Below, piece after piece: positions 50,358 to 58,092 of a stretch of 64,000 nt of DNA. Source of the stretch: SZUA-430 sp965227535 (lineage in GTDB: Bacteria; Pseudomonadota; Alphaproteobacteria; Micropepsales; Micropepsaceae); assembly GCA_965227535.1 (NCBI GenBank), contig OZ245761.1, positions 2,170,001-2,234,000 on the forward strand, given 5' to 3'. The first letter of the stretch is position 1; each line of letters starts with the position of its first letter. The notes below the pieces were generated by a model that had not been told where the DNA came from, ran no database searches, and worked only from the letters and a program-made list of their open reading frames with translations. The translations under genes and the position numbers were made by a program.

Positions 50358-51422
50358 CTAGTCGGTCGCCGCCAACAGCGCCGCCAAATAGTCCTGCCAC
50401 AACAACGCCCACGTATGCGAACCGTGTCCCCGCGTTTCTTGTGTCGCGGGCAGCAGCACGAACGTCCCGCGATCGATCCGCCGCGCCTCGCGCTCGGCAA
50501 TGCCAAGCTCCGGCGGATTGATGAAGTCGTCGGCCGAGTTAATCCACATCACCTCCGCCTTGATGGTTTCCAGTTTCGGCGCGGGATTGTAGGTCCGCGA
50601 TGCCGCGACCTGATACAGCAAATCATTCGCGTCCAACTCGGCGATCCGCTCCGCCATCGATTGCTCAACGTAGTTGTCGGCCGCTTCGCGCGACGGATAG
50701 GCCTTCTGCATCTGGATCGGCGCACTGCCCGCGATGACAAGCAGACTGACCGCCGTGCGCAAGCCGCGTTGCGGCTGCACCGCATACGCGCCGCCGGCCC
50801 AATCGGGATCGAGCATGATGGCGTCGATCGTCATCTTACGCCACATCCGGTTGCGCCCGGCGATCTCGACCGGCAAGCACGCGAGAGGCATCAACGCCGA
50901 CGCGAAATCCGGATGCGTCTCGCCCCACACGAACGCATGCATGCAGCCCATCGACGTCCCCATGATGAGCCGCAGCCGATCGACGCCCAATCCCTTGGTC
51001 AGCAGCACATGCTGCGCCGCCACCATGTCGTCGTAGTCGTAGCGCGGAAACGCCATGCGCATTCCGTCGCTGGGCTTCGATGATTTCCCGTGTCCAATCC
51101 CGTCCGGCAAAATGATGTAGTACTTCGCCGGATCAAGTAGCCCGCCCTTCGCAAACAACACGTCGGCGAACTGCGGCCGGAAAAACTGCTGCCCGCTACC
51201 GCCCGTGCCGTGCAGGATCATGACGGCATTGGTGACCCGCCCGTCCGCATCGCGCTTGGGCGATCCCAGCGTCGTATAATGCAGCCGCAACTCCGCCATC
51301 GTCTCGCCCGAGCGAAACTTGAAGTCGTGTGCGATAAAGTCGCCTTCCTTGCGCTCAGCAGCAACGGCGACGACGCTCAAAAGCGTGATCGCCGCAGCTA
51401 AAAACACCAGTGAACGCACCAT
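50358..51422 (-). CDS. Exported alpha/beta-hydrolase (homoserine O-acetyltransferase-like fold)
   Basis: 354 residues. Signal peptide (about 1-22, ending AVAAE). Nucleophile Ser in GTSMGCMH, acid Asp in NSADDFINPPEL, His in GHGSHTW: intact triad. The surrounding motifs (LHYTTLGSP, LLDPAKYYIILPDGIGHGKSSKP) match MetX-like hydrolases, but the signal peptide makes acetylation of homoserine unlikely. A periplasmic esterase is more likely. Start at 51422. Confidence 0.88.
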   Translation of the reverse strand: MVRSLVFLAAAITLLSVVAVAAERKEGDFIAHDFKFRSGETMAELRLHYTTLGSPKRDADGRVTNAVMILHGTGGSGQQFFRPQFADVLFAKGGLLDPAKYYIILPDGIGHGKSSKPSDGMRMAFPRYDYDDMVAAQHVLLTKGLGVDRLRLIMGTSMGCMHAFVWGETHPDFASALMPLACLPVEIAGRNRMWRKMTIDAIMLDPDWAGGAYAVQPQRGLRTAVSLLVIAGSAPIQMQKAYPSREAADNYVEQSMAERIAELDANDLLYQVAASRTYNPAPKLETIKAEVMWINSADDFINPPELGIAEREARRIDRGTFVLLPATQETRGHGSHTWALLWQDYLAALLAATD

Positions 51423-51496
51423 GGAAATTCCTCCCGCCGCCGCATAATCTCCGGCATCAGCGTCGTCAACGACTCAAGATCCAAGGAACATCATTC

Positions 51497-52108
51497 ATGA
51501 GCTGGCCGGAACCCGTCACGTTACGAGGCCGCAACGCCACGCTCGAACCGTTGGCGCAAAAGCACCTCGCCGGCATGATTGAAGCCGTAAACGACGGTGA
51601 ACTGTGGAAATTATGGTACACGAGCGTCCCCACGCCGGAAGGCATGGCCGCCGAAATCGATCGCCGTTTGGCGCTTCAAGCGAAGGGCTCGATGCTGCCC
51701 TTCGCCGTTCTCGACGCGTCCGGAAAATGCGCCGGCATGACGACGTTCATGCACATCGACGCGACGTTCAAACGCGTTGAGATCGGCTCCACCTGGTATG
51801 CAAAACGCGTGCAGCGAACGCCGCTCAACACCGAATGCAAACTGATGCTGATGACGCACGCGTTCGAAAAGCTGAACTGCATCGCCGTCGAATACCGCAC
51901 CGCCTTCTTCAACCACCAAAGCCGCCGCGCCATAGAACGCCTGGGCGCTAAACTCGACGGCATCCTGCGCAGCCATCAGCGTTACGCCAACGGCGCGCTT
52001 CGCGACACATGCGTTTACTCGATCATCGAGAGCGAATGGCCGGCGGTAAAAGCGCACCTCGCCTTCCAACTCGAAAATCCGCGTACGCCATCGTTACTTG
52101 CCCGTTAA
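51497..52108 (+). CDS. GNAT-family N-acetyltransferase (RimJ-like)
   Basis: 203 residues from the ATG at 51497 with AAGGAAC upstream; the frame is open further upstream but is not coding there. The RimJ/RimL-type layout is present: LEPLAQKHLAGMIEAVNDGELWKLWYTSVP, VEIGSTWYAKRVQRTPLNTECKLMLMTHAFEKLNCIAVEYRTAFFNHQSRRAIERLGAKLDG. Length normal. Substrate could be a protein N-terminus, an amino acid or an antibiotic; not decidable. Confidence 0.9.
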   Translation: MSWPEPVTLRGRNATLEPLAQKHLAGMIEAVNDGELWKLWYTSVPTPEGMAAEIDRRLALQAKGSMLPFAVLDASGKCAGMTTFMHIDATFKRVEIGSTWYAKRVQRTPLNTECKLMLMTHAFEKLNCIAVEYRTAFFNHQSRRAIERLGAKLDGILRSHQRYANGALRDTCVYSIIESEWPAVKAHLAFQLENPRTPSLLAR

Positions 52109-52202
52109 CGCTCGCCAAACCATGACGCATCCGTCACGCTCGTAAGCGGAGCATTAAGCGCCGCCTGCCTAAACTGGCCGACGCAACGCGCTTGAGAGCC
52201 CG

Positions 52203-53627
52203 GTGACGACGACCGACGACGGCACGGACCAAAACTCCGCGCGCCCCCCAGCGCCTGCCGCGGAATTGCGCGTGCATCATCTCGAAACTTCCGCGCGCTA
52301 TCTCTTCACGAATCTGCTGCCGCTGCCGCTGGTCATCGCAAGCTTCGCGCTGCTTCTGATGCAGTGGTTCTCGGCGCCGCCGGTGATCGCCTGGGCGATC
52401 GTGACCACGGTCACCTGGCTGATCACCATCGGCGCCATCCGCTTCTTTCTCAGCGACCCGCGCCGTGTCGAGAATGGAACGCGCTGGATCGTTGCGGTCG
52501 CGGTCGCGGTCTTCATCTCGTCTTTCGCCTTCGCCGCGGTTTCGATGCTGTTCTGGGTCGACGGCGACCGCTTGAACAACATCCTCCTGTACTGCGTAGT
52601 CGCGGCCGGCCTCGCCTGCGCCGGCGCGCAATCGGCGCCCAGTGCCGCTGTTTGCGTCGCAAACCTCACGCCCTACGCCGCGATCTTTCTCTACATCTCG
52701 CTCGCCCACGAGCCGTTTCCCATCAACCTCGGCGTCGCCTTCCTCCAGGCCTGCTACATCGTTCTCGTCGCGCTTTACGCGCGATCGGTCTGGCTTATGT
52801 CGGACGATATGCTGCGCCTGCGCATCGAAAAGCGTGAACTGATCGATCGCCTCGAACACGCTCTCGTTGATGCCACGACGGCAAAGAGAAAGGCGGAGGC
52901 CGCCTCGACGGCAAAGTCCGAGTTCCTAGCCAACATGAGCCACGAGCTCCGCACGCCGCTCAACGCCATCCTGGGCTTCTCCGAAATCATTAAGGATCGC
53001 GTCTTCGGCGACGCGCTCGACCGCTACGCCGAATACGGCAGCCACATCCATTTCAGCGGCAAGCATCTGCTGGGTTTAATCGGCGACATCCTCGATCTCT
53101 CGAAGATCGAAGCCGGCAAACGCGAACTCGACGAAGCCAACATCGACCTCGCGCACGTCGCGCGCGATGCGCTGCACTTCGTAGAGCCGCAAGCCGCGCG
53201 CAAGAACCTGACGCTGGTCCTAGAGGAGCTGGCGCCCGCGATTGTTTACGCGGACGAACGCGCGCTGCGCCAGATCGTCGCCAACCTGCTGTCGAACGCG
53301 GTCAAATTCACGCCTGAAGGTGGCCGCATCACAGTGCAAACCGCGCGCGACGATCAAGGCGTCACGCTGACCGTCGCCGACACCGGCATCGGCATCAGGC
53401 CGGAAGACATGAAGAAGGTCCTGGAATCCTTCGGCCAAGCCCGCCACGACATCACGAACACCGATGAACGCGGCACGGGTCTCGGCCTTCCCATCGTCAA
53501 AGGCCTGATCGAATTGCACGCCGGCGCGCTGACGTTGGAAAGCGCACCGGGCGAAGGCGCCAGAGTCACGATACGGTTGCCGCGCGAACGCGTGATCGAA
53601 CCCGCCAAACTCGTCACCGCGGCTTAG
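52203..53627 (+). CDS. Membrane sensor histidine kinase (PdhS/DivJ-like catalytic core)
   Basis: 474 residues from GTG. Five or six membrane helices (about 35-195) with no recognisable sensor domain. HisKA follows with LANMSHELRTPLNAILGFSEIIKDRVFG, the sequence HIHFSGKHLLGLIGDILDLSKIEAGK typical of the PleC/DivJ/PdhS group, then HATPase (NLLSNAVKFTPEGG, DTGIGI, RGTGLGLPIVKGL). No regulator is adjacent. In alphaproteobacteria such kinases often act on DivK/PleD; here that is inference. Confidence 0.93.
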   Translation: MTTTDDGTDQNSARPPAPAAELRVHHLETSARYLFTNLLPLPLVIASFALLLMQWFSAPPVIAWAIVTTVTWLITIGAIRFFLSDPRRVENGTRWIVAVAVAVFISSFAFAAVSMLFWVDGDRLNNILLYCVVAAGLACAGAQSAPSAAVCVANLTPYAAIFLYISLAHEPFPINLGVAFLQACYIVLVALYARSVWLMSDDMLRLRIEKRELIDRLEHALVDATTAKRKAEAASTAKSEFLANMSHELRTPLNAILGFSEIIKDRVFGDALDRYAEYGSHIHFSGKHLLGLIGDILDLSKIEAGKRELDEANIDLAHVARDALHFVEPQAARKNLTLVLEELAPAIVYADERALRQIVANLLSNAVKFTPEGGRITVQTARDDQGVTLTVADTGIGIRPEDMKKVLESFGQARHDITNTDERGTGLGLPIVKGLIELHAGALTLESAPGEGARVTIRLPRERVIEPAKLVTAA

Positions 53628-53636
53628 AAGAAGGGC

Positions 53637-53660
53637 GCGCGGCGCCCCAAGACGCCGCGC
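53637..53660. terminator. Hairpin at convergent junction
   Basis: GCGCGGCG-CCCCAAGA-CGCCGCGC, a perfect 8-bp stem between the kinase (plus) and the small exported protein (minus). No T run on either side. Confidence 0.5.
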
Positions 53661-53678
53661 CAGCGATCAAGGCGGTCG

Positions 53679-54026
53679 TTAGTTGTTGACCTTCGGGGCC
53701 ATCGAGCCATCAGGGGCAGCGGCGGCGTCACGCTCGTCGCGCCACTGACGGCGCGTCTTGCACACCTTGCGCGAACCCAGCCGGGATCCGACCATCGCCT
53801 CGTCCTTCTTGCAGACCACTTCGTCAAGCGGGTCCTTCTCGTCCGTCTGAGCTGCCGGCGGTGTGGGTGCCGGCGCCTCCGGGGGCGGCGGCACTGCATC
53901 ACTTTGCGCGGGCGGCGAAGGCGGCGTGGGCGGAGCCGGGGGTGCATCCGGCGACGCCAACGCCGCGCCGGCCAACAGAAGTGCACCCATCAACGCGAGC
54001 GCGGAAACACGTACAGCCTTGGTCAT
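53679..54026 (-). CDS. Small exported Pro-rich protein with GSRLGSRKVCK motif
   Basis: 115 residues. Signal peptide to about residue 25 (ALASP), a Pro/Ala-rich region, then VVCKKDEAMVGSRLGSRKVCKTRRQWRDE. Two cysteines flank the GSRL motif and a Trp follows, suggesting a disulfide-stabilised mini-domain. I recall similar tails in many uncharacterised alphaproteobacterial exported proteins but cannot confirm it here. Start: ATG 54026, or TTG 54035 next to AAGGAG. Confidence 0.7.
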   Translation of the reverse strand: MTKAVRVSALALMGALLLAGAALASPDAPPAPPTPPSPPAQSDAVPPPPEAPAPTPPAAQTDEKDPLDEVVCKKDEAMVGSRLGSRKVCKTRRQWRDERDAAAAPDGSMAPKVNN

Positions 54027-54232
54027 TGCAGTCAAAGACTCCTTGATCGAGCGATAACGATAACGAGCACGGCGGTCGTCCCGTCCCGCAAAAACGGCGA
54101 ATTCGAGTTAGGCGGTCACGATAGATCGCCTATCCGCTGCCCGTCGAGCCGCAAGTCGCGGCCGTTCGCCGCTGACAGGTGCGATCCCATGTGCTTACTT
54201 GGCGGAAATCTCGACGAATCCCCGGTGAAACC
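54027..54232. other. Divergent gap before the chorismate-mutase operon
   Basis: About 205 bp. Should contain promoters in both directions. Nothing definite seen. Confidence 0.3.
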
Positions 54233-54532
54233 ATGGCCGACGCCGCGACATCACAAGAACTTCAACGACTGCGCGACTCGATTGACAACATCGACGCCGC
54301 CCTCATCCATCTATTGGCCGAACGGTTCAAGTTCACCAAACAGGTCGGTGAATTGAAGGCCGCAACCGGTCTGCCCCCCGCCGACCCCTCCCGCGAGGCC
54401 GATCAGATCGCGCGCCTGCGCGAGCTCGCCATGAAGGCGAAACTCGATCCCGAATTCGCCGAGAAATTCCTGAACTTCATCATCAAAGAAGTCATCCGCC
54501 ATCACGTCGCGCACCGCGCAGGAAAAGCATGA
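54233..54532 (+). CDS. Chorismate mutase (AroQ class)
   Basis: 99 residues, all-helical AroQ fold. LRDSIDNIDAALIHLLAERFKFTKQVGELKAATGLP carries the Arg/Lys residues that bind chorismate (R-x6-D/N, R in LLAERF, K in VGELK). FLNFIIKEVIRHH completes helix 3. Converts chorismate to prephenate for Phe/Tyr. Start at ATG 54233. Its stop overlaps the purU start (ATGA). Such stand-alone copies also occur away from aro genes. Confidence 0.93.
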   Translation: MADAATSQELQRLRDSIDNIDAALIHLLAERFKFTKQVGELKAATGLPPADPSREADQIARLRELAMKAKLDPEFAEKFLNFIIKEVIRHHVAHRAGKA

Positions 54533-55389
54533 CCGCCGTCCCCGTCGTCCTGACAATTTCCTGCCCCGACCGCACCGGCCTCGTCGCCAGCGTGACGGCC
54601 TACCTTGCCGGTAGCGATCACTTCATCGACGAGACGCATCAATTTGGCGACCCCGAGACGGGCCGCTTCTTCATGCGCACCGTCTTCCATCCGGCAGCCG
54701 GCGCACCGTGGGACGCCAAAGCGTTCGCCAAAGGCTTCGCTGCCGTGGCCGAGCGCTTCGAATGTGCCTGGGACGCAAGACCGTTGCGTGACCGCACGCG
54801 CGCCATCGTGATGGTGTCGAAGTTCGATCACTGTCTGGTCGATTTGATCTACCGCGTGCGCACGGGCTGGCTGCCGATGGAAATCGCCGCCGTCATCTCC
54901 AACCACGCGACGCTGAAGGCGATCGTCGAACGCGAAGGCATTCCCTTCATCCATCAGCCGGTCGACGCCGCGCGCAAGGCGCAAGCCGAGGCCGTTCTCT
55001 TCTCAACCATGGAACGCGAACGCGCCGAACTCGTGATCCTCGCGCGCTACATGCAAGTGCTGACGCCCGAAGCCTGCGGCCGCCTCGCAGGGCGCTGCAT
55101 CAACATCCATCACTCGTTCCTGCCGGGCTTCAAAGGCGCAAACCCGTATCAGCAGGCCCACACGCGCGGCGTCAAACTCATCGGCGCGACCGCGCACTAC
55201 GTCACCGAAGACCTCGACGAAGGCCCGATCATCGACCAGACGGTCGATCGCGTCGATCACGCGGTATCCGTCGCGCAAATGGTCCATGTCGGCCAAGACA
55301 TCGAAGCGCTGACCCTGGCCCGCGCCGTCAAAGCCCACATTGAGCGCCGCGTCTTCGTCAACGGCCGCAAGACAGTCGTTCTGCGCTAA
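54529..55389 (+). CDS. purU: PurU, formyltetrahydrofolate deformylase
   Basis: 286 residues. N-terminal ACT domain (about 1-80; ISCPDRTGLVASVTAYLAGSDHFIDETHQFGD) and C-terminal formyltransferase-like domain with IVMVSKFDHCLVDLIYR, the catalytic INIHHSFLPGFKGANPYQQA and AHYVTEDLDEGPIIDQ. It supplies free THF and formate from 10-formyl-THF. Translationally coupled to the chorismate mutase gene before it. Confidence 0.96.
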   Translation: MTAVPVVLTISCPDRTGLVASVTAYLAGSDHFIDETHQFGDPETGRFFMRTVFHPAAGAPWDAKAFAKGFAAVAERFECAWDARPLRDRTRAIVMVSKFDHCLVDLIYRVRTGWLPMEIAAVISNHATLKAIVEREGIPFIHQPVDAARKAQAEAVLFSTMERERAELVILARYMQVLTPEACGRLAGRCINIHHSFLPGFKGANPYQQAHTRGVKLIGATAHYVTEDLDEGPIIDQTVDRVDHAVSVAQMVHVGQDIEALTLARAVKAHIERRVFVNGRKTVVLR

Positions 55390-55433
55390 GAGCTGAAACT
55401 GCTATAAGGCGCTCAAGCCAACCGGAGTTGAAA

Positions 55434-55853
55434 ATGAGATACCTTCACACGATGCTGCGCGTCGGAAATCTCGACGCCGCGCTCGACTTCTTCGTCAACA
55501 AACTGGGCCTCCATGAAAGCCGTCGCATCGAAAACGAAGCCGGCCGCTTCACCCTGGTCTTCCTGAATGCGCCCGAAACGCCCGAGGCCGAAATCGAACT
55601 GACCTACAATTGGGACGAGCACGAATATGCCGGCGGCCGCAATTTCGGCCACCTCGCCTTCGCCGTCGACGACATCTACGAAACATGCGAACGCCTGATG
55701 AAGGCGGGCGTCACGATCAACCGACCGCCGCGCGACGGCCGCATGGCGTTTGTGCGCTCGCCCGACAACATTTCGATTGAGTTCCTACAAAAGGGCAAAG
55801 CCCTGCCGCCGAAAGAACCTTGGACCACGATGCCGAACACGGGCGTCTGGTGA
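55434..55853 (+). CDS. Lactoylglutathione lyase-like VOC protein (GloA type)
   Basis: 139 residues. Single VOC module with MLRVGNLDAALDFFVNKLGLHESRR, EIELTYNWDEHEYAGGRNFGHLAFAVDDIYE and FVRSPDNISIEFLQKG, diagnostic of glyoxalase I. Metal residues: His at the start (YLHTML), Glu in EIELTYN, His in FGHLAF, Glu in ISIEFL. Converts methylglyoxal-glutathione adduct to lactoylglutathione. CCGGAGTTGAAA precedes the ATG. GTGA overlap with the following gene. Confidence 0.93.
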   Translation: MRYLHTMLRVGNLDAALDFFVNKLGLHESRRIENEAGRFTLVFLNAPETPEAEIELTYNWDEHEYAGGRNFGHLAFAVDDIYETCERLMKAGVTINRPPRDGRMAFVRSPDNISIEFLQKGKALPPKEPWTTMPNTGVW

Positions 55854-56443
55854 GCGGCGGGAAACTCGGGGCGCGCGGGCGCGTCATCACGCTTGAGACA
55901 CCCGACTATATCGTTCGCACGCTGGAACCCGGCGATCCGACGGAGCCCTGGCGCGCCTGGCTGACCGACCCGCAGACGGCCCGCAATCTGAACGCTCGTC
56001 CCACAGAAATGAGCGAAGAGATCGTGTCCCGATACATCGCCTCGTTCAACCGCACGACGTCGCATCTGCTCGGCATTTTCGAGAAGCAAACGGGAAAGCT
56101 GATCGGCATTCGCGCCATCTATATCAACCTCGGGCGGCGCGAATTTCTCGTCAACGTCCTAATCGGCGAATCCGAAGCCCGCAACAAAGGCGCGCGCACG
56201 CAGACGCGCACCGTCATGTACCGCTACTTCTTCGAAGACATGAATCTGGAAACAGCGCGATGCACTGCCGTCGCAGACAACGCGCAAATCTTGAAAGTGC
56301 TCGAGCAGAACGGCTGGATCCGCGAGCGCACCGAAAAGAAGACGGAAGCGTCGGGCGACGGCTTCATCCAGCTGCACCACTTCCGCCTACCCCGCAACGT
56401 CTGGCGCCGCAAAGAAGCGGAACGCGCTCAAAAGACGAGTTGA
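55850..56443 (+). CDS. GNAT-family N-acetyltransferase
   Basis: 197 residues, GTG start inside the preceding stop (GTGA). RimJ-like: YIVRTLEPGDPTEPWRAWLTDPQTARNLN, then IFEKQTGKLIGIRAIYINLGRREFLVNVLIG and RYFFEDMNLETARCTAVADNAQILKVLEQNGW. Length normal. Substrate unknown. Part of the coupled run from chorismate mutase to GST. Confidence 0.88.
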   Translation: MSGGKLGARGRVITLETPDYIVRTLEPGDPTEPWRAWLTDPQTARNLNARPTEMSEEIVSRYIASFNRTTSHLLGIFEKQTGKLIGIRAIYINLGRREFLVNVLIGESEARNKGARTQTRTVMYRYFFEDMNLETARCTAVADNAQILKVLEQNGWIRERTEKKTEASGDGFIQLHHFRLPRNVWRRKEAERAQKTS

Positions 56444-56448
56444 ACGCC

Positions 56449-57276
56449 ATGCAACCACCCCGCCGCCACGGCAGACTGGACCGTTCCGGCTGCAACGTCT
56501 TCTACGAGGCCGTGGGTCAAGGCCCCGCCATCGTCTTCGCGCACGGACTGGGCGGCAATCACATGTCGTGGTTTCAGCAAGTCGCCCACTTCGCCGACCG
56601 CTACACCTGCATCGCCATCGCCCATCGCGGCTTCGCACCGTCCTCGCCGATCGAGGGCGGACCGAACCCCGCGGACTACGCCGGCGATCTCGCGGCCCTG
56701 GTCGAACACCTAAAGCTCACCGACGTCCGCATCGTGGCCCAATCGATGGGCGGCTGGTCCACCGTCGAATACGCGCTGACCAAACCCCCAAGCCTGAAAG
56801 CCATCGTCCTCGCCGGAACGACAGGCACGATCGACCCGCGCCTCATCGAAGAACCGGAACGCACGCGCCTCGCAAGCTGGCTTGAAACGGAATTCCCGAG
56901 AACGCCGAAACTCTTCGAACGCGGCATCCACCCCGCCGGCGGCGAACGCATGGCGCGCGAACAACCTGCAATGCATTTGCTCTACCGCCAAATCGACGAC
57001 CAAAACGCCGCCCTCGACAAACAAGCGATCGCCGCCCGGTGCTTCGCGCTGCGCACGCGCAAGCCCGAGGAACTGCGCGCCGTCGCCTGTCCGATCCTCT
57101 TCATCTCCGGCGACGAAGACGTGGTCATCCCACCCTTCGCCGCCGATGCCATAGCCCGTGTCGTCCCAGGCAGCCGCGTCGCGCACATCGAAGAGGCCGG
57201 TCACTCCGCCTACTTCGAACGCCCGCAACGCTTCAACGACATCGTCGACCACTTCTTCAAGGACATCGGCGTATGA
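56449..57276 (+). CDS. Alpha/beta-hydrolase
   Basis: 275 residues. Oxyanion region FAHGLGGNHMSW, nucleophile Ser in VAQSMGGWS, acid Asp in SGDEDVVIP and His in EEAGHSAYFERP. A standard soluble esterase/haloalkane-dehalogenase-like fold. ATGA overlap with the GST gene. Substrate unknown; proximity to GST and glyoxalase suggests a glutathione- or electrophile-related detoxification unit, an inference. Confidence 0.92.
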   Translation: MQPPRRHGRLDRSGCNVFYEAVGQGPAIVFAHGLGGNHMSWFQQVAHFADRYTCIAIAHRGFAPSSPIEGGPNPADYAGDLAALVEHLKLTDVRIVAQSMGGWSTVEYALTKPPSLKAIVLAGTTGTIDPRLIEEPERTRLASWLETEFPRTPKLFERGIHPAGGERMAREQPAMHLLYRQIDDQNAALDKQAIAARCFALRTRKPEELRAVACPILFISGDEDVVIPPFAADAIARVVPGSRVAHIEEAGHSAYFERPQRFNDIVDHFFKDIGV

Positions 57277-57914
57277 AGAACCTCACCGTCTACGGCGCTC
57301 AAGCCTCAGGCTCCATCGCCGTCGAAGCAGCACTGACCCTGCTCGACATCCCCTACGACCTGATCGAAGGCGCGACCTGGGCTGAGGCTTCAGCGCGTGA
57401 CCGCGTTGCCGCCACAAACCCCATGCGCCAAATCCCGACGCTGATCTACCCGACCGGCGAGATCATGACGGAAAGCGCCGCGATCCTCATCGATCTGGCG
57501 GACCGCCACCCGAAATCCAAACTAGCGCCAGCGATCGACGACCCAAGCCGCCGCCAATTCCTTCGCTGGATGCTCTACGTCTCATCCGCGATCTACTCAT
57601 TGCACTGGATCAAACCAGACGTCGCCCGCATCGGCGCCCCAGCGACGGCGCGCGACAGCGTGATCGACGCCGTCCACAACCGTATCGCCTTCTGCTGGCA
57701 AAACATGGACACGCAACTGACGCCAAGCACATACCTGCTCGGCGAGGACCTCACAGTCCTCGACCTCTACGTGACAGTCGTCTCCCGCTTCGGCCCCTGG
57801 CGCGCCCGCTTCTACGAAGCCGCTCCAAAGATGACCCCTGTGATGAAACGCGTCGACAACGACCCACGGCTCACGAAATTTTGGGCTAAGCGCTTCCCGC
57901 TGGATGAGGACTAG
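57273..57914 (+). CDS. Glutathione S-transferase family protein
   Basis: 213 residues. Thioredoxin-like N-terminal half (about 1-80; LTVYGAQASGSIAVEAALTLLDIPYDLI, IPTLIYPTGEIMTESAAILIDLAD with the glutathione-contact Glu-Ser) and an all-helical C-terminal half (about 90-205; TYLLGEDLTVLDLYVTVVSRF with the N-capping box). The N-terminal site has Ser (ASGS), typical of beta/theta-like bacterial GSTs. Last gene of the coupled run, followed by a palindromic element. Confidence 0.93.
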   Translation: MKNLTVYGAQASGSIAVEAALTLLDIPYDLIEGATWAEASARDRVAATNPMRQIPTLIYPTGEIMTESAAILIDLADRHPKSKLAPAIDDPSRRQFLRWMLYVSSAIYSLHWIKPDVARIGAPATARDSVIDAVHNRIAFCWQNMDTQLTPSTYLLGEDLTVLDLYVTVVSRFGPWRARFYEAAPKMTPVMKRVDNDPRLTKFWAKRFPLDED

Positions 57915-57931
57915 GACAACACACAAAAGCG

Positions 57932-58065
57932 GTGTCATGGTCCGCGAAGGCGGACCACCCACGACTTGTTGAGTCGATGCGAAGCAGCAGGCAGCAGTGG
58001 CGCGTCATACGCCAACCTTCAATGGCTTGAAGTCGTGGGTGGTCCGCCTACGCGGACCATGACAC
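57932..58065. repeat. Large inverted repeat (36-bp arms, one mismatch) between GST and radical SAM genes
   Basis: Arms 57932-57967 and 58030-58065 are reverse complements at 35 of 36 positions. Each arm holds its own hairpin (TGGTCCGC-N4-GCGGACCA). On the plus strand it is followed by CGGTTTTAGTTT, and on the minus strand by CGCTTTTGTGTG, so it can terminate both converging operons. Its outer sequence matches the small element at 5913-5943. Confidence 0.9.
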
Positions 58066-58092
58066 GGTTTTAGTTTGCTTGAACGATACGCG

